Assembly: GCA_018340805.1 (NCBI GenBank)
Contig: JACMZG010001914.1
Coordinates: forward strand, 9,700,658 to 9,764,657
Origin: Microvelia longipes
Taxonomy: Eukaryota > Arthropoda > Insecta > Hemiptera > Veliidae
DNA: 64,000 bases
Direction of reading: 5' to 3'
Part shown: positions 33,921-44,640 of the stretch, in pieces
Position numbering within the stretch: position 1 is the first letter of the stretch
How the letters are laid out: every line of letters starts with the position of its first letter
The notes under the pieces: model-generated
The model's input: only the letters and a program-made list of their open reading frames with translations
The model's database searches: none
Told to the model about the DNA's origin: nothing
Position numbers and translations under genes: made by a program

Positions 33921-34504
33921 GTGATTTGATTTTATTTATTTTTAACATCCAATTGTTTTTCCAAAACACCTCTGGTTCTCAGATTTCAGGTTTACATACA
34001 AGCTGCCAATCATTGAACAAGGCTTCCCTACAGATAGGCTTAAAAATCATACCAGAAAAGTTAATTAAAAATTAACTATATGCAAGAAGAGTTATGTATT
34101 TTTAAATAACTCAGTTAAAGAAAATGAAAAGGAAAGAGGTGTTATAGTGGGGAGAAAACAGGATTAGTGTATTCATGGGCCATTTTAGGATAGATAGTTT
34201 GATAAGGTGTATGAGTTATGCTATTAAGGACATTTTTAAATTTATATTTAGTTTTTCACTAAATCTTCTTAAACTTTTTGTCACCATGTACCATCGACCT
34301 TCCAACATAATATTTGGCGTACCACTATGTGTTATAATATAAGTATTATTAGGAGTGCTGGGGCTAATAGCCCCCTTGTTTACAAGAGATTTAATAAGTC
34401 CCTATATACTGTACATTGTACATATTACCAATAAGACAAAGCCAAAAAGGGGGAAAATTGTGCAATCCTTGTTATCTAATAATAACTATTTTCATTTTTG
34501 AATA

Positions 34505-35775
34505 GTTAACAAAAATTTATTTATTTACATACTTGAGGTTACTTTATTACAAAGTTTCTCAATTGGAAAAATTTTACAATGAAATGAAAACAGGAAAACC
34601 TGATTATAAATCATTGCACAGAATAGCATAATCATACACAGCATAATATGAATAACAAACTTAACTAAAACATCAAAAAAGCATAACATAACATGACAAA
34701 CATTAAAAATTTGTTTAATGTTTAATTAATTAACCTAGAATTAAACATTTGATTGGAAATCCTAAGTTATCGGCTAAAAACTTGTTAATGTTGTAATAGG
34801 CTTTCTCAAACAAGGTATTAATGCTTTTTTGAAGTTTTTGAGTGGCAGTTCAACTGATGAAGCAGGTAATTTATTAAAACACCTTATTCCATTTAGGACT
34901 GATATGATTTCTTGAGCAGACAAGTTGGAATATCGATATTAGCAATATATCTAGTCCTTAATATAATTGAACTCCCACTCATCATATTTTGCTTTGTTGA
35001 ACAATAACAACTGCAAGCTGAATGAAAAGTTAAAATTTCATTATCAATAAAATATTGTTTTCATTATTCATGATACCAAAAGCTTTTTTGCATTATTCAT
35101 AATACTGAAAGTTTTTTTTTTACATTATTCATGATACTAAAAGCTTTTTTGCATTATTCATGATACTGAAAGCTTTTTTGCATTATTCATGATACCGAAA
35201 GTTTTTTTGCATTATTCATGATACTGAAAGCTTTTTTGAATTGTTTATTATACCAAAAGCTTTTTTGCATTATTCATGATACCGAAAGCTTTTTTGCATT
35301 ATTCATGATACCGAAAGCTTTTTTGCATTATTCATGATACCGAAAGCTTTGTTGCATTATTCATGATACCGAAAGCTTTTTTGCAAAATAAAAATACTCT
35401 TGGCTATGAGGGCTGCTCCCCATTCTTTAATACAATAGAGTATACATGAATTAAAATTAGCATAGTAAGTTAGCTTCATGGTATCAATATCTAAAATTAA
35501 ACTATGTTTATGTAGCAAGAATAAAATGGATGAAAGTTTTCAGCTTAACTCATTAACATGAGCTTTCCAGTTAAGTGCACTATTAATTGACACTCCAAGT
35601 ATTTTAATGGGTGAAATTAATATTATTATTATATTTAAGAGTGTGAGTTGAGATCTGGATTTTTGGCTGATTTAAAATTGATTTATTTACTATAAACCAG
35701 TCATTTGCGTGTTTTACAATATCATCTATTTTATTAACTATTTCATCAAACTTTGTGTCATTAACTTCATATGTT
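34505..35775 (-). pseudogene. LINE (Jockey/CR1-like) reverse-transcriptase C-terminal remnant
   Basis: On the minus strand from 35775: FDEIVNKIDDIVKHANDWF, then in a shifted frame IKILGVSINSALNWKAHV, SSILFLLHKHSLILDIDTMK LTYYANFNSCILYCIKEWG, and after the minisatellite KAYYNINKFLADNLGFP. These match the usual order of segments after the polymerase active site in Jockey/CR1-type LINE proteins. Several stops and frameshifts. The 3' tail is TAAATAAATAAATTTTT near 34505. Lies in intron 8. Confidence 0.75.
35060..35385. repeat. 29-bp minisatellite arisen inside the LINE
   Basis: About eleven copies of GATACCGAAAGCTTTTTTGC plus ATTATTCAT. One unit corresponds to the LINE coding stretch LQKSFRYHE, so the array expanded from LINE coding sequence. 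Confidence 0.9.
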
Positions 35776-36234
35776 AAAAATTAAAATAAGAAATTTTTAA
35801 ATTAAAAATTTATATAAAATGTTACAATTGCTCATTTTCGGATTGTTCATTAATATAAGTAATAAAGGAAATCAACAAAAAAAAAATCTCTTTCAAAGCA
35901 AAAATATTGAAAATTCGCTAAAAAGGACTTTACTTCAGGACTTAACTCTTTTTTCATAATTTTTGTTTTTCTTAACTTTTTTTACAATAGATATTGAATT
36001 TTTCAGCACACAACTATACTTAAGCTTACTCTACTTTTCAGTACTCTTTTTTTAAAGTATAACTTGTTTCTTTATTATATTTTATTGTGAGTTATATTAA
36101 TATACTTAAAGATATAACCCAGTCATATAACTTACAAAAAAAACTTTAAATACTTAATTATTGTGGTTTTAAAAGTTTAATTTTATTTTGCTGTTTTTAT
36201 TAATTAATTTACATTATCTTATTAATTGTTTTAG
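35776..36234. other. Intron 8, no gene seen
   Basis: AT-rich intronic sequence with no recognised feature up to the exon 9 acceptor. Confidence 0.5.
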
Positions 36235-36438
36235 AGTAAAAGTTTTAATGTCAGCTACGGAGGCAAAGCGTCAGGACTGACTCTAGACTGGAACATGGGA
36301 TTTGCCCTGTACGACACCACATCCAGGACCTACGCCTGGCAGTACAAATTCTCTCAGCTTCGAGGATCCTCTGACGATGGAAACTCTAAATTAAAACTAC
36401 ATTTCCAAGATCAAGAAACCAAATCTATTGAAACTAAG
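36235..36438 (+). CDS. Gamma-syntrophin exon 9 (syntrophin-unique domain)
   Basis: Acceptor TTGTTTTAG, donor GTTTGT; 68 codons, phase 0 at both ends, residues 403-470. Contains the diagnostic YAWQYKFSQLRGSSDDGNSK, nearly identical to human LWRYKFSQLKGSSDDGKSK, and FQDQETKSIETK. In syntrophins this C-terminal region takes part in dystrophin-family binding. Its GC content is clearly higher than that of the flanking introns. Confidence 0.96.
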
Positions 36439-36524
36439 GTTTGTTAGTTTTTTTTTATTTTTAACTCATATTAAATGTTTTCCTGATTAATTTGTGAAAT
36501 TTAATCATTTTATTTTTATTATTT

Positions 36525-36790
36525 TGCTTGATTAAAACACTTATCCCCTCTAATCTTTAAATTGTACTATTTATTATTTTGCTTGATTAAAACACTTATC
36601 CCCCCCAATCTTTAAATTGCACTATTTATTATTTTGCTTGATTAAAACACTTATCCCCTCTAATCTTTAAATTGTACTATTTATTATTTTGCTTGATTAA
36701 AACACTTATCCCCCCCAATCTTTAAATTGCACTATTTATTATTTTGCTTGATTAAAACACTTATTCCCTAAAATCTTTAAATTGTGCAAT
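36525..36790. repeat. ~57-bp minisatellite with alternating variants
   Basis: Five units of CTTTAAATTGTACTATTTAT ... GCTTGATTAAAACACTTAT. Two variants alternate: CCCCTCTAATC...TTGTAC and CCCCCCCAATC...TTGCAC, i.e. a ~114-bp higher-order unit. Confidence 0.9.
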
Positions 36791-36829
36791 TTTATTTTCA
36801 TTAATACACTTATTGATCTCTTCTTTGAA

Positions 36830-37130
36830 AGAAAAATACTGATTAATTTAATTAATCAGTTATAATCATTTAATTATTAAATGATAATCATTTAACATAT
36901 CAGTTTAATCATTTAATTAATTCTACTGAATACTGACTACCTCATTGATTGTACTAAATACTGACTAATTTATTGATTGTTTGATGAATGCTTACTAATT
37001 CATTGATTGTACTAAATACTGAGTAATTCATTTATTGCACCAAATACTGACTAATTCATTGATTTTCTAAATGCTTATTAATTCATTGATTGTACTAAAT
37101 ATTGACTAATTCATTGATTTTACTAGACCT
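36830..37130. repeat. Degenerate repeats of TACTGACTAATTCATTGATTG
   Basis: About eight loose copies of a ~33-bp unit directly after the previous minisatellite. Confidence 0.75.
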
Positions 37131-37454
37131 TTTACTATTCTGGAACATTTAACTTCTTTTTTACTCTTGTATCAAAATGATCTTGCATTTTGATAGTTTC
37201 TAGAGTTTTAAAAGTGTACTGCCAATCTGAAAAAAGAGCACCTCTTAAAATAACTCTTATTTGTGATTACAATGGAAATTGGACCATTAAGTCATCAAGT
37301 TTGTTAGCTTGGTTTGTTTTTACTTCACAGTGTTTACCTTGTGGACATTACACAACACTATTTCTTATCACGCTAAAATTCTATTTTATTCCCCAAACTA
37401 CATCTTCATCTGAATCTCACTAAATTCTCACCTTATTGAAACCCGCAAAACATG

Positions 37455-37725
37455 TCTAAAATAAATAAATCGTTTATTTATATATAAATACCTGTTTACA
37501 AAGGTTAAATTACAAATTATAAATAAATAAAATAATATATATTGACCATTTGTGTCGCATAAGCTCAAGGCTTGTGCGCGACACAAAAAAGCATCTGTAG
37601 AGAAAGCGGAGAGTAGGGTAAACAGTTAGTTTTTACCCTAACTGTAAAAACTCATCAGTGTGTTTTTCGTCAGTGCCATATGCTTGTAGCACAGCCTCAA
37701 GAGACATTTTCTTAATTAAAATTAA
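37455..37725 (-). repeat. Likely LINE 3' end
   Basis: On the minus strand a short coding-like stretch (MSLEAVLQAYGTDEKHTDE) is followed by non-coding sequence and a tail TTTACCTTTGTAAACAGG ... ATTTATTTATTTT. The AAATAAATAAAT tail and the TTTACAAAGG motif resemble the LINE tails at 34505 and 52112. The coding stretch is not recognised. Confidence 0.35.
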
Positions 37726-38658
37726 AATTGTAGTTTTGTTTTTTAGTTCCGTTTGATTATCCAGCACTCTGCATGCTTATAGTTTCCTTTTGTATGATAA
37801 TTTCTTTCTTTTAATTTTTTGAAGTGGCAAAGTTTTTATTTTTTTATTTTTATTCAAGCATGATATTCTTTAATTTGTTATTAAATCTAATATTTAAAAA
37901 AACTACTGTCTTCTAGTGTGTAAGTAAATTCTATGTTTATTTCTTTTTTAACTTATTTAACATTTGTTGTATTCATTTAACAAATGCATCAATATTTACC
38001 TTAACTTATATTTCTTGGGTTTATTTATTTTGTCTCTAGACTCTATATATTGTGATGTTTAGTGACTAGTTTTTAGGGAGTAAAATGTATTTTCTATAAT
38101 TGGGGTTAAAGTCTCCAAATTTAATAAAAGGGACTGACCAAATTTTTTAACATTTTTCAGGGGGCCATACCAAAAAAAATATAAGGGGAGCCTCCAACCT
38201 AAGAAAAATGTATTACGGCTTAAAATTTGTTTCAGGCTAAAAGAAGTAGTTTGGAGCAATAATTATATTTTCAATTTTTTTGGGTCCCATTAAATTTTAT
38301 AAGGGGGATTTGACAAAAAAAGTATGAAAATAAAAAAATAACAATAAATTATAAATAAATATAAATAATAACATGGGAGTAAATTTTATTTTTCCCTCAC
38401 AATACTTACTTCAAAATGCATTGGTTCCCCTAAGCTTAAATTTACATATAACAGGTAAACTAATTTTAACTTGATGCCTGATTTGGTATATTTTATGGTT
38501 GTTGAATTCATGGCACCTCTTTTTAATATAAATTAGCTCTTATTCAGAGCTAGTGCTAATTAATAATTTAATAATGATACATCATACTTTGATTATGTAA
38601 TTACAAGTTTTTTACTTTTCCTCATTTATAAACAAGTGGGTGTAAATCTACCTTCAAG
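37726..38658. other. Intron 9, no gene seen
   Basis: AT-rich with a few G runs at 38155-38310. No recognised feature. Confidence 0.45.
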
Positions 38659-38760
38659 GTTGCTCAGGCACTAAAAGAAGCTAGAGATAATTTTGAAGAT
38701 AATAGCAACTACTATAAAAAGATGGAGCACATTGAAGAATGGATGATAGCTAAATTATAA
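38659..38760 (+). other. Coding-like fragment, possible alternative last exon
   Basis: GTT GCT CAG... encodes 33 residues (VAQALKEARDNFEDNSNYYK, then KMEHIEEWMIAKL) and a stop, after an AG at 38657-38658 in phase 0. It could thus follow exon 9 in frame. Composition is protein-like (charged, amphipathic), unlike surrounding intron. The open frame also extends upstream (NKWCKSTFK), which suggests instead a fragment of some retrocopied or transposon protein. I do not recognise it. Confidence 0.3.
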
Positions 38761-39119
38761 AAATTAAATAATTACTTACCTGTTAAGACTCTGATTAGAG
38801 CATTAATGGAAAGTAGAAAATGTTACAAAATATTTTTATAAGGCCACACTAATGTCAAAAAAATTAATTAGACAGAACAAAATTCTTAGACAGAGTCACC
38901 AATATATAATTATATAATTAATATATGGCTTAGAGTAAGCCAATATATAAAAAATTAGGAATAATGACTGATAAATCTTTTTATTTTACATTCTTTAATT
39001 TATGTTAAAACTAATATTAATTGCTTTAAGATACCTAGTGATAAGTACCTATATACCAATATATTTATTGGTTTTAGTTATTTTTCAAATGATATGGTAT
39101 ATGTTGGCTTTATTTACAG

Positions 39120-39227
39120 GAACTAGAATGCTCGAGTTTACAAGCGTTACTGTTTTGCATGCATGCCTTCCTCACAGCTAAAGTAGCCTCTGTGGATCCT
39201 GCTTTTCTCAGTTCACGGACTCCATAG
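39120..39227 (+). CDS. Gamma-syntrophin exon 10 (last)
   Basis: Acceptor TATTTACAG; 35 codons and stop TAG. Encodes ELECSSLQALLFCMHAFLTA and KVASVDPAFLSSRTP, matching the human C-terminus ELEFSNLFAVLHCIHSFFAAKVACLDPLFL. The protein ends soon after, without the longer vertebrate tail. The first possible polyadenylation signals downstream lie near 39727-39745 (AATAAA). Confidence 0.95.
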   Translation, partial: ELECSSLQALLFCMHAFLTAKVASVDPAFLSSRTP

Positions 39228-39954
39228 AAGTCAAGGAAAAAATCAGCATCTGATGAAAAAACAAATACTCGTTAAATGTTTTAGAATATTAATTACTATG
39301 TTCTCCACGTGGGGATTTGCATAACTTCATCTTATAAGAATCTTTATCTGGTGAATTGATTTGCTTGTCAAGTTTAAAATAGTCTTTTCTTCTTGCCTTC
39401 CTAACAAACCAATTACCATAAATTTTTCCTTGTGAAAAATGTGGAAAATTTCCTTTGTCCAAATTATACTATGATATTATATTATATTATAATATGGCTT
39501 ACAGCCAGACCTCTGGTTAAAGTAATATATAAACATGTTGGAAAGCAAATGCGATTTCTGTAAAACATGGCATGTAGTTAACATTTTGCTCACGAGGAAG
39601 TTAACTCGAATTTTCCTATGGGTTGAGGCATCTTGTTTTACCCTTGCATACGTAAACACACACTATTTACGGTTCTCGACATTTTTGTTTTTATTGCACT
39701 TCTTTTTATATCCATTAAAATGTGAAAATAAAAATATTAAAATAAACGGTTATAATTTGTGTTAGAAATATGTTTTGTCAAATCCAATAGAGGTTTAAGC
39801 GATTCTTTAATTACTAGGGTTTGGTTAAATTACTTAAAGTAAAGTAAGTAAAAAAAACATCAACTTTTTTTTATGAGCACTTAAAACAACAGAAACACAG
39901 TAAACATAAAGAAATTAATGCTATATAGAATGTTCTGAGCAATGGAGTTTCTGA
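39228..39954 (+). other. Probable 3' UTR and flank of gamma-syntrophin
   Basis: No coding frame of interest. AATAAA-type hexamers at ~39726 and ~39740 could end the transcript. Confidence 0.4.
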
Positions 39955-40130
39955 GCACTGCTGGAGTTTTCTGAGCAACTGCTGGAGTTTTTGAGCAACT
40001 GCTGGAGTTTCTGAGCAACTGCTGGAGTTTCTGAGCAACTGCTGGAGTTTCTGAGCAACTGCTGGAGTTTTTGAGCAACTGCTGGAGTTTCTGAGCAACT
40101 GCTGAAGTTTCTGAGCAACTGCTGGAGTTG
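39955..40130. repeat. 20-bp minisatellite
   Basis: About nine copies of CTGAGCAACTGCTGGAGTTT. A 20-bp unit without stops gives open frames in all three minus-strand frames. These are not genes. Confidence 0.95.
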
Positions 40131-40190
40131 CAGTTTTCCTGTTATTCTTCATCTTTTTAATCGATATCCAAAATTATCAGTGGATACTAT

Positions 40191-40575
40191 TGATGAATTT
40201 AATCCATTAATATGTCAATGAAACTGTCTAAAAAATTCAACTAAAAATAAGCGTCATTTTCATAATGAAAATTCTGCTTCCATAGCCGCGGTCGTATAGT
40301 ACTGGACTTCGGCACCGGAGGACCGGGGTTCACAGCCCGGGCTATGCTCTCAGTTTTTTATGAATAGAATTTGTTGTAAAAAGATTTTACCAACTTTAGC
40401 TTTACTTTGAGCATAGTAGATGTGACCCACCTGAGGTGGTTCCCGCAGGGCGAATACGAAGAAGGGCCGAAAGGCCCTAAAACAGGCATTATTATTATTA
40501 TTACTATAGATGAATTTATTCCATTAATATTTCAATGAAACTGTGTAATAAGCGTCATTTTCATAATGAAAATTC
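40191..40575. repeat. ~80-bp direct repeats flanking a SINE
   Basis: GATGAATTTA ... TCCATTAATAT, TCAATGAAACTGT and AATAAGCGTCATTTTCATAA occur in the same order at 40191-40270 and 40508-40575, with the SINE between. Confidence 0.85.
40283..40503 (+). mobile_element. tRNA-derived SINE family 2, copy 1
   Basis: Head AGCCGCGGTCGTATAGTACT GGACTTCGG with a B box GGGGTTCACAGCCCGG. The body includes CACCTGAGGTGGTTCCCGCA and a strong hairpin GGGCCGAAAGGCCC; the tail is (ATT)n. Homologous to 60672-60910. The tRNA-like part reads as a SINE head rather than a functional tRNA gene. Confidence 0.82.
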
Positions 40576-40892
40576 TTAATTAATAATTTAATTTGACTCT
40601 GTTATTCTAAAGTTACTTAATTGTCCAAAAATTTAATTTTATATTATGAGCAAAGCAATTATGAAAAATATATACCATTTATGCAATAAGTTGTATATAA
40701 AGAAATTATAAATGTTGTCAGTTAATTGTAAATAATAAAAATAATAGTTACCCTTTAGAATTCGTAGCTTGTTGTATATTTAAATGTTTATTTGATTGTT
40801 ATCTTGTTTTGGTTTGAAATTTTTAGGTCTTTGTACTATCTGTAAATTAGGTCTATTTATTATATTTTTTTTGACAATCAAGGCTTTTTCAT

Positions 40893-41540
40893 TTAGAGTT
40901 TTCTATAGTGACTCTTTCATAATTACTTTCATAATTTAGAGTTTTCTATAGTGGCTCTTTCATAATTACTTTCATAATTTAGAGTTTTCTATTGTGGCTC
41001 TTTCATAATTACTTTCATAATTTAGAGTTTTCTATAGTGGCTCTTTCTAATTACTTTCATAATTTAGAGTTTTCTATAGTGGCTCCTTTCTCTTTCATAA
41101 TTTAAGTTTTCTAACTTTCTTCATATTTAGAGTTTTCTATAGTGGCTCTTTCATAATTCTTTCATAATTTAGAGTTTTCTATAGTGGCTCTTTCATAATT
41201 ACTTTCATAATTTAGAGGTTTTCTATAGTGGCTCTTTCATAATTACTTTCATAATTTAGAGTTTTCTATAGTGGCTCTTTCATAATTACTTTCTATTTAG
41301 AGTTTTCTATAGTGGCTCTTTCATAATTACTTCATAATTTAGAGTTTTCACTTTCATAATTACTTTCATAATTTAGAGTTTTCTATAGTGGCTCTCTCAT
41401 AATTACTTTCATAATTTAGAGTTTTCTATAGTGGCTCTTTCATAATTACTTTCATAATTTAGAGTTTTCTATAGTGGCTCTCTCATAATTACTTTCATAA
41501 TTTAGAGTTTCTATAGTGGCTCTTTCATAATTATGTTGCT
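40893..41540. repeat. ~43-bp minisatellite
   Basis: About fifteen copies of TTCATAATTACTTTCATAAT then TTAGAGTTTTCTATAGTGGC TCT, some with internal deletions. Confidence 0.96.
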
Positions 41541-41719
41541 ACGCTTTGTAGACTTGATAATGTTTGTATGACTGGGCAAATTAATTTTTAATAATGGGTA
41601 GCATGATAAGGCTTACCTGCATTGGGGAAGGTTTCAAATTTAAAGTTTTCTACTCATCCTAACCTTTATAATTGGAATTTTTATAGGTATAGACTTTTAT
41701 TAATAAATCAAGGCGTCTT

Positions 41720-41940
41720 TGGCCTCTTGGCCACTCTGTGGCGACATTGGCCTCTTGGCCACTCCGTGGCGACCTTGGCCACTCCGTGCGTGGCCTCTTG
41801 GCACTCCTTGGCTTCACTCCATGTTGACATTGGCCTCTTGGCCACTCCGTGGCGACATTGGCCTCTTGGCCTCTCTGTGGCGACATTGGCCTCTTGGCTA
41901 ACTTCCCAACCTCTTGGCCACTCTTTGTGGCAACATGGTT
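41720..41940. repeat. ~28-bp GC-richer minisatellite
   Basis: Copies of GGCGACATTGGCCTCTTGGC CACTCCGT. Open frames on both strands derive from the repeat. Confidence 0.93.
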
Positions 41941-42424
41941 GTTGTCTTATATCAGTTTGTCAGTAGTAGTAGTTATTTTCAATAGTAGTAGACAGTAGAC
42001 TTCCTCTTATCATTCGATCCCTCCCTCAAAATGTACATGTTTAGTGCAAGCATGTACAAAATTATATACATAAAATAGGTGTGAGCTAGCTTTTGAAATT
42101 AAACAAAAGATACGACTATTTTATTTAAACAGGGTCCCAATAGAGTGAGTAGACATCCTGTTCCCCTCTCCTCCCCCCCTCGAAATGACTTTACTTAAAA
42201 TATTTAAATGTATTATTTTCTACTGTCCTCATGTCTTTCCTTAAATTTATTTATTTTTGTAAATAAAAATTAGTTGTCAATAATTGTCAATACAATATGA
42301 TTATAATAATTAAGTATTAAGATTAAAATGTTTATAAGAATAAATTACTTTATGTTTTTTTAACAATTTCTTTATTATTAAACAAATAAGTCTATTTACA
42401 ATTGATACATTTATTCAAGAGCTT

Positions 42425-42462
42425 AATTTCGACCACTAGTGGTCATCATTAGTGGTTCTGGA
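42425..42462 (-). repeat. Hammerhead-like hairpin relic
   Basis: The minus strand reads CTAATGATGACCACTAGTGG TCGAAATTAAG: a CUGAUGA-like word (one change), a perfect GACCAC/GUGGUC stem and GAAA, without a GUC cleavage triplet. Resembles Penelope-type ends; degenerate. Confidence 0.35.
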
Positions 42463-42989
42463 ATGTTTACAACCTTTTTACAGCTTAAAAAGTCAAATAA
42501 AAGAAATTTTTTTTTATAAAGCTTTATTTCACTATACAATCAACATATACAAATTAAATACACTAAATAACAGAGTTTTACATTATGGATACAGATTTCT
42601 AAATGAATAAAAAGAACAATAAAGATAAACGAATAAAACTTAAAATAATGAAAACAATGTACAATCATTTAAACTAGTGAAATCCCACCAGGCCTAGACC
42701 ATGTGGTGGCCAATTTTGAAAAAAAATCAATTTTTTGGTTGTGTAGTCAAATAAAATAAAAAAAATAAGAAAAATTAGTCTTAATAATTAAATACAAAAG
42801 TATATACAATGGAGAAAACAAAAATCGGGTACAGGGTATCTCGGAACTTTTCCTCATTACATCGGATTCGCTACGCTCATCCTCCCGAATTCGGACTCGC
42901 TTCGTTCGTCCTCAGAAGTACAAGTCCTTAAATTTATTCTGCAACACATAATATAAATAGTCCCAGTAAAAAGTATTCCCACTACTTAA

Positions 42990-43360
42990 TATCTCTTAAA
43001 GATCTTGTCTAAGAAACCTAGTTAGCATTCTGACAGGCCACTGTCAGCTAAATAACCATTTACATAGACTTGGTATGTAACTAGCTCCTAATGCTAGTTG
43101 CCCGAGATGCGGGGATGATGAGGAATCTGCCTTTCACCTGCTTGCTGAGTGTGAGGCTTTTAAGTCGTTACGTCTCAGTATCTTCGGATCTGGTATTCTG
43201 GTTAAGGAAGAATTATCTACCATTAGCTGGAAAGATGTTCTTTATTTTCTAAATAAATCAAAAAGACTGGAGGAATCGGGGCTGGCAAGAAGGGCCCAAC
43301 AACGTGGCCTATTTGCCTGGCATTGCCTCCCCAACCTATTACTACTACTACTACTACTAG
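42990..43360 (+). pseudogene. RNase H-type LINE, C-terminal end and tail
   Basis: Reads SILTGHCQLNNHLHRLGM, a stop, then LAPNASCPRCGDDEESAFHL LAECEAFKSLRLSIFG and onwards to RRAQQRGLFAWHCLPN. The C..C......H....C Zn-knuckle after an LTGH..LN.HL..LG stretch is the usual end of LINE ORF2 proteins that carry an RNase H domain (I/R1/LOA/Jockey-related groups). The element ends with CCTATTACTACTACTACTAC. 5'-truncated. Confidence 0.82.
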
Positions 43361-43439
43361 TAAATACATTTGTTTTTTCCAGTGGTCATTTATCCAGGTA
43401 TTAATCATGCTCAATGCTACTTAACTTTTATTATCCACC

Positions 43440-44640
43440 AAAAATCATAGATAGACTTGTTGTATTTTAATGACACTTTGTACACTAATTTACTAAGTCA
43501 AGGGGTACACTTGTACCGAATTTTAACTTTATTAGAATATTTTCTGATTTTTCACAATTTTTAAAAAAAACGTATAGAAATCATTCGATAAAACTTTAAC
43601 TAATGCTGATAATGAGATGAAACATGGTGCATATGTTAGTCTTATATATGGCTACATCTGTGCCAAATTTCAATCAGATCGCATAATTTTTTAAATAATT
43701 ATATATTAAATTTAAAGTTAAATAATAATAAGTTAACACATAAGTTAAATTTCAAATTTATTAAAAACAAATGTCTTACTGATTTGTATTCCAATCTTTT
43801 GTCATGATCTTTAGGTCTAAAATATTTTTACTTTTCCTTATTTATAACATATGTATATAGGAAAAGTATTTTGTTTGCAAAAAAATATGAAACTAGTATG
43901 TCACCTGATTTATCTAATTATTTCAGGTGTTATAAAGGCCTCCTCAATGGTTTTCACAAACTTGTCTGTATGTGTGTGTGTTATCATTGTAGCTCTTAGT
44001 GTAGTTTTTTTTAAAATAATTCTTTTATTTTTCAAAAATTACCATACAATAAAAAAAAAATAAAGAAGAAACAATGAAAAATCCCACAAATCTTACGATT
44101 GAGTGTGGGGGAAACAATTAAAATTTTAAAAAATAAATACATTAAATTAAAGTTTAAATAAAGTTATGCTAGACAGTGCTGTCTATAGGTGAACTTGTGC
44201 TACCTATTATTAAAAATAATATTTTTATGATATCATTAACCAGCTATAATGACTCAAAAATCATAAAACCCAGTAAATAGTTGCGACCAGTATGAAATTT
44301 GGCACGCATGTAGCTATATATAAGACTAAAATATTTGCTAAGTTTCATCTCATTATCAGCATTAGTTCAATATTTATCAAATGATTTGTGTACCTTTTTT
44401 GAAAAATAGTAAAAAAAAAATCAGAAAATAATCCTCTTGAGTAGAAATTTAGTACAAGTGTATCCCTTAACACAATAAATAAGTACACTAAGTTTCGTTT
44501 CAATACGACAAGTATAGCCATGACTTTTGTTGGATCATTAAAGTTAAGCAGCGTTGAGCATGGTCAGTGCCTGAATTGGTAACCGCTGGGAATGAAATGG
44601 ATGTATTTATTATTTATTTATTCTGAGGAAGAGCGAAGCG
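43440..44640. repeat. 5S-rRNA-containing repeat, copy 2, with inverted arm
   Basis: 43440-43720 is roughly the reverse complement of 44220-44540 (AATGCTGATAATGAGATGAA at 43602; TTCATCTCATTATCAGCATT at 44343). The right arm then continues into the 5S-like part and a GAGCGAAGCGAGTC tail. 43915-44540 also matches 54460-55110. Confidence 0.8.
44529..44593 (+). repeat. 5S rRNA-derived segment
   Basis: GTTGGATCATTAAAGTTAAG CAGCGTTGAG...GGTCAGTGCC...GGTAACCGCTGGGAAT aligns with the second half of 5S rRNA, covering box A, the intermediate element and box C. The first third and the last bases of 5S rRNA are missing, so it is not a functional 5S gene. Confidence 0.85.

Larger units (their letters stand above)
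16568..39227 (+). other. Gamma-syntrophin gene span
   Basis: Ten coding exons of 57, 147, 160, 126, 147, 185, 159, 225, 204 and 108 bp add to 1518 bp: 505 residues plus stop. Phases agree at every junction and all introns are GT-AG. Human gamma-syntrophin-1 is of nearly the same length with the same domain order. Syntrophins are cytoplasmic adaptor proteins of the dystrophin complex: they bind dystrophin family members through the C-terminal part and bring channels and signalling proteins through the PDZ domain. Introns hold most of the repeats described here. No second coding gene was recognised inside the span apart from transposon relics. Confidence 0.9.

Noticed and set aside
39871..40152. 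Overlapping minus-strand frames with repeated QLLRNSSSC-like residues
   Set aside because: A 20-bp tandem repeat without stops gives frames in all three phases.
40283..40350. Genuine tRNA gene
   Set aside because: The B box is present but the cloverleaf is poor, and the sequence continues into a SINE body shared with 60672-60910.
41622..41966. Plus- and minus-strand frames with Trp-Pro-Leu repeats
   Set aside because: Derived from the ~28-bp GGCGACATTGGCCTCTTGGC minisatellite.
44529..44593. Functional 5S rRNA gene
   Set aside because: Only the internal part is present, with several changes; both rRNA ends are missing.
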